DNA of 64,000 nucleotides from Ceratopteris richardii (GCA_020310875.1 CM035416.1:72236983-72300982); one strand, 5' to 3'. Positions 42,493 through 54,004 are shown, numbered from the stretch's first letter. Program-made: numbers and translations. The notes: generated from the sequence alone by a model not told the origin.

Positions 42493-45400
42493 AATGGCTA
42501 CTTGGTTGTAACCTGAAAATCCATCAAGGAAGCTATAAACTTCCTTGCCTGCAACACGCTCCAATAGATGTTCGGTGATTGGAAGTGGATAACTATCTCT
42601 GATCGTTGCGGCATTAACTTTTTTAAGGTTAATGCACACGCGCAATTTCCCATTCTTCTTGGGCACCACCACAATGGGGGACACCCATTCAGTGTGCTCA
42701 ATCTCATAGATGAATCCAGCTTCAATCAGCCTGTCAATTTCCTCCTTTATTTTGGCTGCATAATTGTCATTATATGTGTAGGGCTTTTGTTTGGTGGGCT
42801 TGGCATCAGCGGTCATCGGAATCGTATGAGAGCAAATCTTTGGATCTACTCCTTTCAGGTCTCTATAGTGCCATGCAAACACATCCCTATATTCCCGTAA
42901 TAGAGCTACAAGCTCTGCTTCTTCTTTTGCACTTAGGTCATCTCCTATGTACGTACATCGTTCTTCATTCCCTTCAATGGTCACTACAATTTTTTTGGTC
43001 TTTTCTTTATTGACATATGCTTCTCCTATAATGGCCTCTCTCTTAGGCATTCGTACCAAAATTTTTCGGTCTTCCACTTCATATTTCTTGAAATTATCTG
43101 GTACTTCAAACAATGATTCTTCCTCTTCTTGTTTCACTGCTTTTCTTTTCTTTTTCTTTTGACCTCCTTCACTTCCTTCCTTTGAATTTATCGTTTTAAT
43201 ACTCGTGAGGGGTTCTTCTTCTTTTTGGGTTAACACTCCTATGTCTTCTAAATAGTGTTCCTCTGAGTCAAAGTAATTATCCATCACAATGGATTCTAGA
43301 TCATCGTCATTCTCTTCTTCTTCTATGAACTCACCAGGATCACACTCTTCCAACAGGGGCTGACACATGAACACTGAAATATCATAACCCTCCTCATCAC
43401 AATGAGGTGTCCATTGTTCTTCATTGACTGCTATGTCCATGGTAGCTAAGATTTCCGCCCAACCATGAGGTTCAAACTCCTCATCTGGAAATATCATCGG
43501 TGTATAGGCTGGGTCTTTTATTGGTCTATCTCCTGTGGGAGTTCCTTCTTCTCTCGCTTTTAGGCGCTTTTCCTCTTCCTCTGCGACCTTGCACATCCAC
43601 AAGTGAGTATCTTCATGCAGCCAGGATGGATCAGGTGAACTTCCAGAATGCACAGAGATTGAATCTTCTTTTGCTTTGTGGATAGGATTCCACTGTAGGG
43701 GTGGTACATCTCTGAAGGTGTAATCCTTCAGATTGACTTTGGTGGTGACCCCTAAGTGCTGTAAGTACAAGGAGTTGGTTCCCCAATCCTGTACTATTTG
43801 CAATTGTCGTAGGAAGGGTCTTCCTAGGATCATCTCGTAGACATTATTTTTCTCAAAGTCACATATATCAAATGTATGTTCAAACTCTACACCACAAGTG
43901 GTTAGAGTTATCCCCTCAAGCAATCCTAGAGGTCTTTCAAAATGACCATCTGCCATTTGAAGCTTCATTCTAGTTAGTCTTAATGTGGGTTCGCCCCATC
44001 GCTTCCACAAGGAGGTGGTCGCAATAGCAACACCAGCACCTGAATCTACGATTGCTTTGGTTGTGTAACCTTGAGAGGTGATCGGAAGATAAGTGTTACC
44101 TTCTTCACCTTCGCTCATGTCTCCTATCTTGTCGAGAGGTATCTCTGGAACTTTTTGTTTAGAGCCTACTTTTGGCATATTGGATTCAAGTTCTGGAACC
44201 TGATCCTTCACATGATTCCAGAGCTCAGGTTTTGCTTTGAGCAGCTCTTCCACAGTGAGATGACATTGAACCTTAGTGTTCTTCACAACATCAGTGTTTC
44301 TTGGAATCACTGAGTCTTCATTTCTTACCAATATTGTGGGGGCTCTGATCTGGAGAGATTCAGATTCCCACGGGCCTGTGTAATGAGGCAACTCTTGTAA
44401 AGAATTAGATTCAAAATCTAATCTTTCATCTTCTTGTTGCTCAGCTTGGTCTCCATAGATAGACGGAACGCCTTGGGGAAATTGATCATGAAGATCATCA
44501 ATCTCAAGAATAGGAGGGGAATTACCCTTCTCCTTGGCCCATTTCTCTTCCTGTATTTCCTGCAAGAACTCTTGAGAGTACTGTTGAATTGAAGGAGGCA
44601 TTCCAGCATCCGTGGAATTAGGAACATAAGCTCCCATTGGTGGTGAGCTTCCTCTTTCAATAGTTGGTTGAGCCTGTGGAGGTAAAGAAATTTGTGGTTT
44701 ATTTACCAACTGCTCTAATCTTTCTAGTAAGCCTTGGAAATGCAAATCCGGTTTGACAGAGTTTGTTTGATTGAACTTTTGACTAGTCTCAAGTATAGCT
44801 TGAGCTTGTTCTACCATTTTCATGCACATTTTCATCCGTTCAATCTCTAAATCTGCTCTAGGGTAACTCTTGTCTAGGTTTGCAGCTGTTGGCCCTTCTT
44901 GAAGACGAGCCTGGTAGGCCTTGAACATCATGTCCAAGCCTTCTAGGGTTGAATCTGCAAGAACAGACCCTGGTTGTGGGTTATTTACAATGGGTGGTGG
45001 GGTGGGATGAAGCGAAGTGGATGGAGCTTCGGCATGCGAGGGGCTTTGAGATGTAATGTCTTCTATTTTTGTTTTGGTATCCCTTAGGCTTTCTTCTAGC
45101 TCGGATAGTTTTTTGTTCCACTTGCGATTAGCCTTCTCTCTGGTATCCTTCCATGTTCTTGGTTTTCTCTTGCCAGGTTCTCCTGCCTCACCTGACTCCG
45201 ACTGCTCAGCTGGTTTTGCTTGTTGTGCAGTCTGTGCCCTAGTAACTGCCTGTACAGGAGCCACATTATTGCTACTTGAACTTGAATCTGCCACTAAGCC
45301 TACCACGTTGATGGGTGTGACCTTGGGTGCACTAGAGGGATTCCTGGGACACTCTCTAGGAAGATGTTCCTTGCCGCACTCAGGACAAAAGCCTTGTATT

Positions 45401-45642
45401 GTGATGTTTTGTCCTAGTCCCAGAGCTGGTTGGTGGGGACATTCACGAATGAAATGGTCGCCCTGACATCTAAAGCATGGTCCTCTAGGGGCTTGTGGTC
45501 TTTCCTGTCTCAATTGGGGCCTAGGATTTGGATTCGTATACATGACATTGGAGTATTCTGGCTCCCAATTTTGTTCTATAGGTGGTGTCCCATATTGATA
45601 CTGAGAAGTCTCACTTTGCTCGGGTGACTCTATATAATAAGC
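42493..45642 (-). pseudogene. gag-pol: E4 gag C terminus, first retropepsin, linker and RT (5' part)
   Basis: Starts after a TAG at about 45640-45642 and stays open to the E5 insertion. It holds zinc knuckles two and three (C-F-R-C-Q-G-D-H-x4-C and C-P-E-C-G-K-E-H-x4-C, about 45490-45360), a charged helix, a Pro-rich linker, the first protease (V-D-S-G-A-G-V-A near 44045; I-L-G-R-P-F near 43825), the acidic linker and the RT start (P-I-V-V-V-P-K-K-N-G near 42660). E5 cuts RT after F-S-G-Y-N-Q-V-A-I; the frame resumes at 35815. Same frame as the gag part. Confidence 0.94.
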
Positions 45643-47745
45643 CTATGGACTATCTTCATGGAAGTAGTCTGAACCATGAGCGTGAGAATCATTTTCTGAG
45701 ACCAATGGGGTTAGTGGCACCAATGCTCTATTATGGTTCTCCTCCGCCATCGTATATTTAACTGGGATCACATTGGCAGGAGCTGGCGGTTGGTTTCCTA
45801 GGACAGGTTGTGGCCTATATGGTGCTTGATATTGCTGCTGGTATTGAGGTTGATATTGTTGTGGCCTATAATATGGCTGTTGGTACTGATTCTGATACCT
45901 ACCTTGCTGGTAAGGTTGCTGATAATTTTGTCTAACAGCCTGCCTGTTATAGGGACAATCTTGGGTCGTATGATTTGTATATTTCCTCTCAATGGTGCAA
46001 TATAGAGCATTAGGGTTTCCTTGGGGTTGAGTCATCATTGGGCAGACATTAGCCATGTGATCTCCTCCACATGTATAACATCGCTTCACTGAAGTGACCC
46101 TTGGCATTTGTCTATTTTGAACTCCTAGCTTTTTGGCCACTTGCTCAGCTATCTCATCTATCTCAGTGGAGGCTCTAGAGGTATGACTTGTAGAACTATC
46201 AGAGTCCTTATAGAGTTTGGATAGTCCTAACTCCTCACCCAAGTTGTCTTCTATGTCAATGCACATCCGTATACACTCTTCTATGGATCTAGGCTCTTTC
46301 AAGTATACGTATGACCTTAGTTTTGTGCTCAATAGGCCATCTAAAAACAGTGCCACCTGTTTGGCTGATGTGGGTAATTCTGGTACAGGGCATCTTTCCA
46401 GGTACTGTCTAAACCTTCTTCCTGCAAGTCGCACTGTTTCTTGGGGTGTCTGCTTGAAGCTGTGGATCAAGGATGATGTGTTATGCCTGATGCCACTCTT
46501 GGAAAATTCTACAATGAATTCTTCTAGAAGCTGACCTATCTCTCTATAGTTGCGACTATTTAGAGGTTGAAACCAAGCTAAGGCAGTACCCTTAAGAGTC
46601 AACCCAAATGCCTCGAACTGCGTGAATAAGTCTTCAACCTGTTCAGCTCTTAGCACTTGTTTGAACTCCGCCACATGATCATAAGGATCTCCAATTCCAT
46701 CAAAGTAGTTCTTCATTGTCTTAACCACTTGAGAGGGTCTAAGGGTTCTTGAGTGCTCTCGTGGTCTAGGCAATGGGCAATCATGATCATCTCTTTGATG
46801 CCTATGGACTCTTTGTCTCTCCCTTTCAAGTCTTTCCGATCCATATCCTGATCTGTCTCTGCCTATAGTGTCTGCAAAGCTTACCTCCGGTTTCTCTCTA
46901 GTTGTTTCTCTCTGGGTTTCATGAGCCTTGTATGATCCGGCTCCTTGGAGGCCCTGGGAAACATTAGATCTTGGTGGAGGGAAAATTGATTCACCTTGCC
47001 AAGTGTAAGCATGTCTGTCATGATCTGATACCAAGAATAATTTTTGAGATGTGTGATCTAGATAGACAACTTTCCCTGGTGTCTCTGGATCCTTGAATTC
47101 ATAGATGGTGACTACTGGGCTGGGTTGATCTGGCCTAAATCTCCAAAAGGCTTCCTCCGTTTCTCTATTCACGAATAGTTCTATGCTTTTATTATCTTGA
47201 GGGATCCATTCTGGAGTGAGCACTCTGGTTAAGACTGACTTGCCTCTAGGGGTCTTGGGTTCTCCTCCTAGGTCTCCTTGCTCTAGGTCTCCTATCTCAT
47301 TCTCAGTAATGATATTTCCAAACTCATCTGTCCTATCTGGTAAGTTGGTAACCACATACATGGTTCCTTCCTTATCAATGTAAGCACCCTCTTCAAACTT
47401 GACTACTGGGTGTTCAAGTCCAAAGGGTTGGTCAGGATTTTTGAGTTGAACCACTGATCGCCTTAGACCATCCTCATAGATGTGAGCACCTAATTGGTTG
47501 GTCCTGATATACTCCAATTGGGTCTTATAGGGACCTTCTGGTGTCTGTAAATAGGCAGTGCCTGAGCTACGTGTGGGTCTTTCCATGCTAAAAGACATTT
47601 CCGAGTCACTGGTTTCTGAACTTCGTGTGTAAGGATAACCACTAAGCTGTTGAGGCCAAGACTTGGATGTATGGTTGACACTAGCCTCAGATGACCTAAT
47701 GCTTTGTCTATCCTTGCCTAAGTGTCTGCCAGATCTCAGGTTCAT
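45643..47745 (-). pseudogene. gag: E4 gag, main part (700 codons)
   Basis: Start ATG at 47745 (M-N-L-R-S-G-R-H-L). Residues 1 to about 280 form an unfamiliar domain with T-P-E-W-I-P-Q-D near residue 186. A retrotransposon gag (capsid-like) domain covers about residues 340-470 (Y-F-D-G-I-G-D-P-Y-D-H ... A-L-A-W-F ... R-R-F-R-Q-Y-L-E-R-C-P). The first zinc knuckle, C-Y-T-C-G-G-D-H-x4-C, has X3 between Cys and His. A Gln/Tyr-rich segment follows. TAG at 45640-45642 stands where E3 continues with a Gln codon before A-Y-Y, so it probably reflects decay rather than programmed readthrough, though readthrough cannot be excluded. Confidence 0.94.
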
Positions 47746-48000
47746 AAGCCTTGGCTTCTAGTCCCAAAGTTCTCTTATATTGCTCAAAATCCTTTGGAAC
47801 TTCTTGGTTTTCTAGTTTCCCTGAGGGTCAACTTCAAAATACCCTATCTAATAATCCTGGTATTCCCCACGAGCTTTCCAACAAAACCAAAATCACAGGA
47901 AACGGATTTCGTATGAGAAAGTTATGCCAATTCAGGGTTTTGGGTGTTAAAACAGGGAAACAGGGTCTCTCAGAAATTGCTTCAAATCAGGCGATGCATG
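47746..48000 (-). other. E4 leader, unique part next to gag
   Basis: Untranslated leader. Part of it resembles the E3 leader (around 28315-28460). No other feature seen. Confidence 0.5.
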
Positions 48001-48009
48001 ACATTTGTA

Positions 48010-48870
48010 GGGCACGATACTTGGTACTTGAGGAACTCGATACACGATACTTGGTATGTATCGCGATACTTGAAGTAGGCGATACTTGGGCAAAACGATA
48101 CTTGGCTCAAGACGATACTCGATATTTGGAAGAAAACGATACACGATCTCTGACTTAAGCGATACCCGATCTTCGACCGAAACGATACCGATCTCTCATG
48201 CAAACGATACACGATCTATGAACCAAACGATCTTTGGCACCAACGATACTCGATACTTGGCTCAAAACGATACTCGATCGCTGGCAAGTATCGCGATCTC
48301 TGAGACGCGATACACGATACTTGGACCAAAACGATACTTGACCGACACGATACACGATACCTGAATCCAGACGATACACGATATTTGATCGCAGATGATA
48401 CTTGATCTTCGGGAGAAAACGATACACGATACTTCCCCAAACGATCTTTGGTCAAAACGATCTCTGGACTCAACGATCTTTGGTCAAAACGATACACGAT
48501 CGACGATATTTGGTTCAAAACGATACGCGATCTTTGGTAAGTATCGCGATCTCTGAGAAGCGATACACGATACTTGAGCACGACGATACTTGATCTCTTG
48601 CAGACGATCGCTGGCAAGCGATACACGATACTTGTGAGGTATCGCGATCTTTGACCAAACGATACTTCTCAAGTATCGCGATCGGCACGAAACGATACAC
48701 GATCAACGATACTCAATAGACGATCGCTGGTAAACGATCTCTGACCAAGTATCGCGATCAGTATGAAACGATACACGATCGGAGGGAAATATCGCGATAC
48801 TCAACCACAGGAGATTCACGATACTTGTCAGGTATCGCGATACTCGACCGCGGGAGCAAAACGATACTTG
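48010..48870 (-). repeat. E4 leader tandem repeats with CGATAC and ATCGCGAT cores
   Basis: A dense array of ACGATAC, ACGATCT and CGATACACGAT units (plus-strand spelling) about 12-25 bp apart, with eight copies of ATCGCGAT mostly inside AAGTATCGCGATCTCTG-like blocks. Frames across it stay open by chance because the units lack stops, but the products are low-complexity. It sits in the E4 5' leader, the same place as the E3 repeats. Confidence 0.88.
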
Positions 48871-49480
48871 ACCCTTGGACAAATTTTGAAAGAAATTTTT
48901 TAAGATTTGAATCAATACAGTTGTTGTTCTAGCTCTCCTTCCCTTTCTTCACTCTCAGTATCACCCAAAACTCAACATTTAACCTCTGTAAATCCCAAAC
49001 GATACTTGACGCAGGTCGACTTTTTTTCTGAAAAAACTTGGATTTCCTGAGAGTTCATGAGTATGAAGTGGGTTTGCTTACCTTTGATACTCTCTTCCAA
49101 CTCTCCTAGCACCCTATTTTGCTCCGCGTAGCTCCCAAAAGCTTTGTTTCTCAAAAACGATACTTGACGCAGGTTTTAGCACTTCCGAAAATGGCCGCTC
49201 AGATTCTTGGTGTTTGGAGGGTGTTTCACGAGTTTTTCTTCAGCGATTCAGTTCTGCACCCCCCTCTAAGCCTCTTGTTCACAACCACAAGCAAAAACAA
49301 AGGTGAATGTACTCTAAATAATGGAAAAAACTGAGAAGATGAAGGTGGGTGGAGATGGTGATGATGGTGAAGATGAAGAAGAAGAAAAATTCAAAAACTG
49401 AACTAAAAATGATGATTTTTTTACCTTCCAACGTCGCTACTCTACGTCTTACCGTCACACGCTCGTCCTCCAAGCTCTCT
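48871..49480 (-). other. E4 leader, part next to primer-binding site
   Basis: No gene seen. Includes a purine-rich stretch (about 49340-49400 on the plus strand, GAAGAAGAAG type) and two copies of AACGATACTTGACGCAGGT near 48998 and 49156, extra units of the leader repeat. Confidence 0.55.
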
Positions 49481-49497
49481 CCCCGGCAACGGCGCCA
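49481..49497 (-). promoter_or_regulatory. E4 primer-binding site, tRNA-Asp type
   Basis: TGGCGCCGTTGCCGGGG on the minus strand, seven bases after the 5' LTR end, is the complement of the 3' end of plant tRNA-Asp(GTC) including CCA. This primer type is known for the Athila/Tat branch of plant Ty3/gypsy elements. Confidence 0.93.
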
Positions 49498-49504
49498 AAT
49501 TTGG

Positions 49505-50130
49505 TGTCACTCTAGCACAATGGTGAGTACCAACGTGAGGAGATACACCTCATAAATGTCAATCCATGGAGACGTGAGGACCGGTATGAAGACCGCGAGC
49601 AAGTGATGGCACAAGTGCGTGAGTGAAAGCACACAATCATGCACACACATACACACACACGCGCACAAGGTAAGAACAAAGAGTGGAACAATGGAAAGCT
49701 TCAATTACCAAAGAGCTCTTTTACAGAACTGAAATCTACAACAAGCCAACCTCAAAAATGAGCTCTCCAGCCCTTTTTATAGTTTTTGAGTGGTTTTGGC
49801 CCTGTCCAGACCTAGTGTCCGGCCTAGTTAAAAAATAGGTTCCAGGGCTTATTTGGGGGCTCAAACGGAGTCTAAAAATCATGAAAATTGGTAGGATGGT
49901 AGTTCTAATACTCCTCAAGCTCGAGGACTCCTTGGCTTGAACAAAATGGAGTTAAAAAAATGGAAAATGGTATTTACAATGGTTTTTAGTGATAATAATC
50001 ACTATTTTTATAGGGATTTCATCTGAAAATTTGACAGGTGCTTCTTGGAGCTCCCTACTTGCTCCTTCTTCTTATGTGTCCACTTCCTTGATGCACTTCC
50101 ATTCTTTGTCCTTGATCTTGAGCTTCAACA
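49505..50130 (-). repeat. E4 5' LTR (626 bp)
   Basis: About five substitutions against the 3' LTR (two near 49566-49574, one near 49637, one near 49932, one near 49954). Same ends and TATA box. The outer end abuts AACCC at 50131. Confidence 0.96.
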
Positions 50131-50135
50131 AACCC

Positions 50136-51536
50136 TCTTGGAGGCACATGACCAGTTGGCAGACCAAGTAAAGGAACTACAAGGATCCCAAGTGCCTACA
50201 CCACACCCACCAACACCTAAAGAGATGGCCAATGCTGCAACTTCACCAGAGCCTGAATCATCAATGACCAATGAGGTACTTGAGCAACGACAGCAGGTGG
50301 CTGAATTAAAGATCAAATTGTTACAGTATGAACGACCCCCCTCTCCACCGGATCAACCACTAGAAGAAGAAGTAGTAATCATTCCAGTGGAGGAAACATT
50401 TGAGGACAACTATGAGCCTCAACCACTTCCAGGAGGACGAACCACGGAGGAAGGACAAGATACATATGAGGAACCCCCTTCGGCATGAATGAAACAGGTA
50501 GAAGAAATGGGGCCAACTCACGAGGAACGTATATCTACTTAGATGCGGGCAATGCAGACCATTGAAGAAACCATACTTCAATCAGAGTATTTCAGAAACC
50601 TGGCCCCTAGAAGACTGATAACTAGTTCAGAGTTACAGTATAAACCCTATTTTGTACTGCTAGCTGACTATAATGCTGAGATCAAACGCCTCACCAGCAA
50701 GTACCCTACCTTGGCAACTCAGTTCGAACCAGAGGATATCCCAGAGGCAGCCAAAAAGGGGGCCATATTCCAACCCATCTGGAGGTAGAAATTACTGGAA
50801 ACCTATCCGGAAATGCTACGGACATGGGACCATGCTCCCATGCATTTGAAATATAACCCTTGCTTCGGACCAGTCCAAAGGAGATGATCATGGAAAGCAT
50901 TTGCTATAAAGGTTCAGAACAACACAAACTGCAAGCAATGGTTGAATTACCCCTCGATCGCACCACCAACAGGCACACCTACAGTAGCATATATGATGGC
51001 TACTATCAGACATTGGCTTCCACGACTTCACCCCATGCCAGACGTAGCTACCCAGATGATGCTCAAAATCTTGGATATGATGCAGGTAGTGCTCAAAACC
51101 TTCTGCAATGTATGTCACATTCAGCCTCTGATTCCCGGCTTCATAAATGGTAATTATGACCTACTTTATGATATGATCACAACCCCAAGCATATGAGTTG
51201 CTTATGCATGGCACGCAAGAATTAGATATCTCCCTGCCTGCTACAAGCAAACCTTTGACGATATATTCACCACGGGGTTCTGGGAAGCACACTTAGAAGT
51301 GTTCGCGGCACGGCCCACTCATTTGCTACAACTCTTCGCGTGCAAACAAACGATGCATTCAGAGCTCTACACAATGCCACAACCGGACATATCGGGAGCA
51401 GTCAATTGGGATGCCCTTCAAGAAGACCTGATCAGGGGACTACGGATCAAAGAACAAGAAGTGGCAACCGACATACTGCAACACTACATCGATCAGACCG
51501 CGGAGCAAAGGTCTGTCAGAGGCGACAGACGCTAGG
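50136..51536 (+). pseudogene. E2 ORF2, third part: end of coiled coil, acidic linker, C-terminal domain
   Basis: Continues ORF2 after the E4 insertion (L-L-E-A-H-D-Q-L, in frame with 30084). After an acidic, Pro-rich linker (50330-50480), the C-terminal domain aligns with E3 14291-15330: E-Y-F-R-N-L, L-L-A-D-Y-N-A-E-I, A-T-Q-F-E-P-E-D-I-P-E-A, Y-N-P-C-F, A-W-H-A-R-I-R-Y-L-P-A-C-Y-K-Q, F-W-E-A-H. It ends in R-S-V-R-G-D-R-R and TAG at 51534-51536, so the last codons overlap the conserved hairpin and the stop touches the polypurine tract. TGA near 50486, 50886 and 51195 and TAG near 50519 and 50788 interrupt it. Confidence 0.85.
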
Positions 51537-51545
51537 GGGGGAGAG
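51511..51545 (+). promoter_or_regulatory. E2 conserved hairpin and polypurine tract
   Basis: 51511-51530 is the perfect inverted repeat GTCTGTC-AGAGGC-GACAGAC. The polypurine tract AGGGGGGAGAG at 51535-51545 abuts the 3' LTR. Confidence 0.88.
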
Positions 51546-52135
51546 TGTTGGCATCATATGGAGAGTGTTGGCAGATGAAGCAAGTACGAGCATACATGCA
51601 GATCTAGCACTGAGGCAACCCATCATTTTTTCCAATCATTACATCATTTTAAAAGTGATTCTCATCACTAACAACCATTGTAAATACCGGTTCATCTTTT
51701 TGTAGCTCCATTTTGTGCAAGCCGAGGAGTCCTCAAGCTTGGGGAGCCTTAGAAGTAGTTGGCTGCCAATTTTCATATTTTTTAGATCTCGTTTGAGTCC
51801 TCAAATAAGCCCTGGAACCTAATTTTTAACTAGGCCGGACACTAGGTCTGGACAGGGCCAAAGCTAGTCAAAAACTATAAATAGAGCTAGAGAGCTCATT
51901 TTTGGGCTGGCTTCTTGTAGTTTTGAGCTTGTATGAGAACTTGGTTATAATAGAAGTGATTCCATTGTCTTACTCTCTTTGTTTTTTCCGTGTGTGCGCG
52001 TGTGTGTGTATGTGTGTGCATGTTTGTGTGCTTCTCACTCACACATTTGTGCCTTCACTTGCTTGAGGTCTTCATACCATCCTCATGTCTTCCCGGATTG
52101 ACATTAAAGGAGGTGCTACTCATCACTGAGCTACA
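51546..52135 (+). repeat. E2 3' LTR (590 bp)
   Basis: TGTTGGCATC ... GAGCTACA. Same subfamily as the E3 LTR, with the TATA box ACTATAAATAG at about 51874-51884, a TG/CG alternating tract at 51990-52031, and the same terminal ACTCATCACTGAGCT block. The next five bases (ATCAT) would be the target duplication, but the other copy is lost with the 5' end. Confidence 0.88.
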
Positions 52136-52140
52136 ATCAT

Positions 52141-52520
52141 ACATACACATGCATACAAACATACACATACTACTTCACAGTAAGAATCAATGTTGGATCA
52201 GAAATTCACAATAGTTATTAACTCACAATCATACACACCCATACACACATGCATACGCACATAGACATGCACATACTATTGTGAAATAAGAAACAATGTC
52301 AAGTCAGACAATCACAATAGCTTTTAACTCACAATCATACATCCACATATACGTACACATACTATTGTGAAGTAAGAATCAATGTTGAGTGAGACAATCA
52401 TAATAGTTTCAAATCAAAATCCTAAGCACACACATACACAAACACATTTATACACCTAGAAATCCACTTGCATATATCAAACCCTAAAACACCTGAAGAC
52501 TATTGTGAAGTAAGAATCAA
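52141..52520. repeat. Diverged tandem repeat next to E2
   Basis: About four copies of a 85-140 bp unit containing ACTATTGTGAAGTAAGAATCAATG followed by ACAATCACAATAG and a CA/TA-rich spacer, starting near 52170, 52275, 52361 and 52499. No coding content. Confidence 0.65.
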
Positions 52521-53908
52521 TTTATGATTACAATAATTACAATAGAATCCGAACTATTAAAATCTAAAATAAATTAATTCTTATTGTTTAAAATCTAAAT
52601 ATAAAATTGAAATAATATTATATCTTTCTGAAATTGAATTATTAATTCCAAATAAACCTAGAAAATCTAAATATTTGCTATTATTTTTACTTGTTCCATA
52701 GTTTCTCTAAGTATTTAACTCTAAAGTCTATAATTTTTTTACTTTTATAATCGTACACTATTATTTTCTTATAAAAGAGTTTGTACCTTGGTTTTCATAT
52801 GACACTATCAGTTCTCACAAAAGAAGGGAATTCTGGTGATAGTGCATTGCAGGGCACTATTTTATTCCATATACTTTCCATCAAAAGATTTTTTATCGAG
52901 AAGATTTTTTATTGAAGTTTTTGCTCGAAAACTTTTTTTCATCAAAAAGCATTTTGATTGAAAAAACTGCAAAGTTCCGTTAAAAAAAATTCAGACTCAT
53001 TCAAATAATCTGACATGACATCAAATACTTGAAATTCCATAATTATTCACAAATAATCTAATTATCAAATAATGAAGAATGTAACCTAGGGATCCATAAG
53101 CATGTCATTCTCAAAGCTCAATGTCCCGATGGAGTTTAGTGCACACATATTGGATGCCTCCAAGGCCTTGCTATTTGATGCATTCATGGTTGCATGCCAT
53201 GTGATGTTTCCATAGGTGCACTACTGTTTGATGCTTCAAACAGGGTTGAATCACCAAAATTCTTGTAACAACCTCGATACTTGTTTGCTTGATGTGTGGC
53301 TTACCTCATTCCAAAGCTCTCAAAAAGCACTAAAACTTGCAAGAGTCAAAATGCCAAGCACGAGGTCTAAATTCCTATATAGATCTTACAACATCTGTGA
53401 AACCGCAAGCTTTAATCACCTAAAAGAAGAGTTTAATCATGCTTAGTCACCTTAAAAATATGCAAAAAAGATGGACGATACATCCACTATTCATAAACAA
53501 GTGTCACACACAAAATCAGTCACTAAACTCACTCAAAATGCACAAAGATGCACAAAATCCAATTTGCAAGGAGAGAGCTCACAACTTCATTCCACCCAAA
53601 AGCCCCTTTACAAGTGAGATCTTTTATAGTTTTTTCTAAAACCCTTCCCTTTTGTATTTGAAAGAGGTCCTAAAAAATAAAAATAAAAACTCTGAAAACC
53701 CTTCTTTCCTGCTCGATTTTGAGGGAATACTCTTCCCTAAAATTACAAAGAAACGCTAACAAAGCCTTCAGTATATAGAACTCTCCTTTACTACAAAATT
53801 TAAAGAAATTTTTACAATGATAGATAAAAATAAAAGGGTTATCAATCTAAACATGAAAGTAAATTTGAAAAAATTTGGAGGAATTCTTGGGCCTCGCCAT
53901 AGCTATGT
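52521..53908. other. AT-rich region without recognised gene
   Basis: About 1.4 kb of AT-rich sequence. Small frames (for example 53216-53446) look accidental. The part around 53580-53640 (CTTTTATAGTTTTTTC) resembles the TATA region of the gypsy LTRs on the minus strand and may be a worn LTR fragment, but I cannot support that firmly. Confidence 0.4.
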
Positions 53909-53928
53909 AACACATATACATATACATT

Positions 53929-54004
<76 letters not shown>

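Larger units (their letters stand above)
30085..50130 (-). mobile_element. E4: recent Ty3/gypsy element without ORF2, inserted in E2
   Basis: Flanked by the target duplication AACCC (30080-30084 and 50131-50135). The two 626-bp LTRs differ at about five positions. The minus-strand order is 5' LTR, tRNA-Asp-type primer site, leader with repeats, gag-pol-second protease-W-V-P-K polyprotein, about 1 kb of non-coding 3' spacer, hairpin, polypurine tract and 3' LTR. Without the nested E5 it is about 13.4 kb. The polyprotein frame is about 3,118 codons with only two TAG stops, so E4 was probably active shortly before insertion or was copied by helper proteins. Confidence 0.96.
4661..52135 (+). mobile_element. 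E2: 5'-truncated Ty3/gypsy element, host of E3 and E4 insertions
   Basis: Plus-strand gypsy element present as three blocks, 4661-13559, 29608-30084 and 50136-52135, separated by E3 and E4. The blocks join in register: ORF2 reading continues across both insertion points after removal of one copy of each 5-bp target duplication. It starts inside gag at the inverted junction with E1, so its 5' LTR, primer-binding site and N-terminal gag are absent. It ends with hairpin, polypurine tract and 3' LTR. Without the insertions it spans about 11.4 kb. Stops, two frameshifts and a deletion inactivate it. Confidence 0.92.

Noticed and set aside
48010..48870. CRISPR-like array
   Set aside because: Units are short, irregularly spaced and without unique spacers, and the setting is a plant retrotransposon leader.
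47947..48915. Overlapping open frames on both strands, up to 136 codons
   Set aside because: They run through the CGATAC leader repeats, whose units lack stops; all frames stay open by composition and no conserved counterpart exists in E3.
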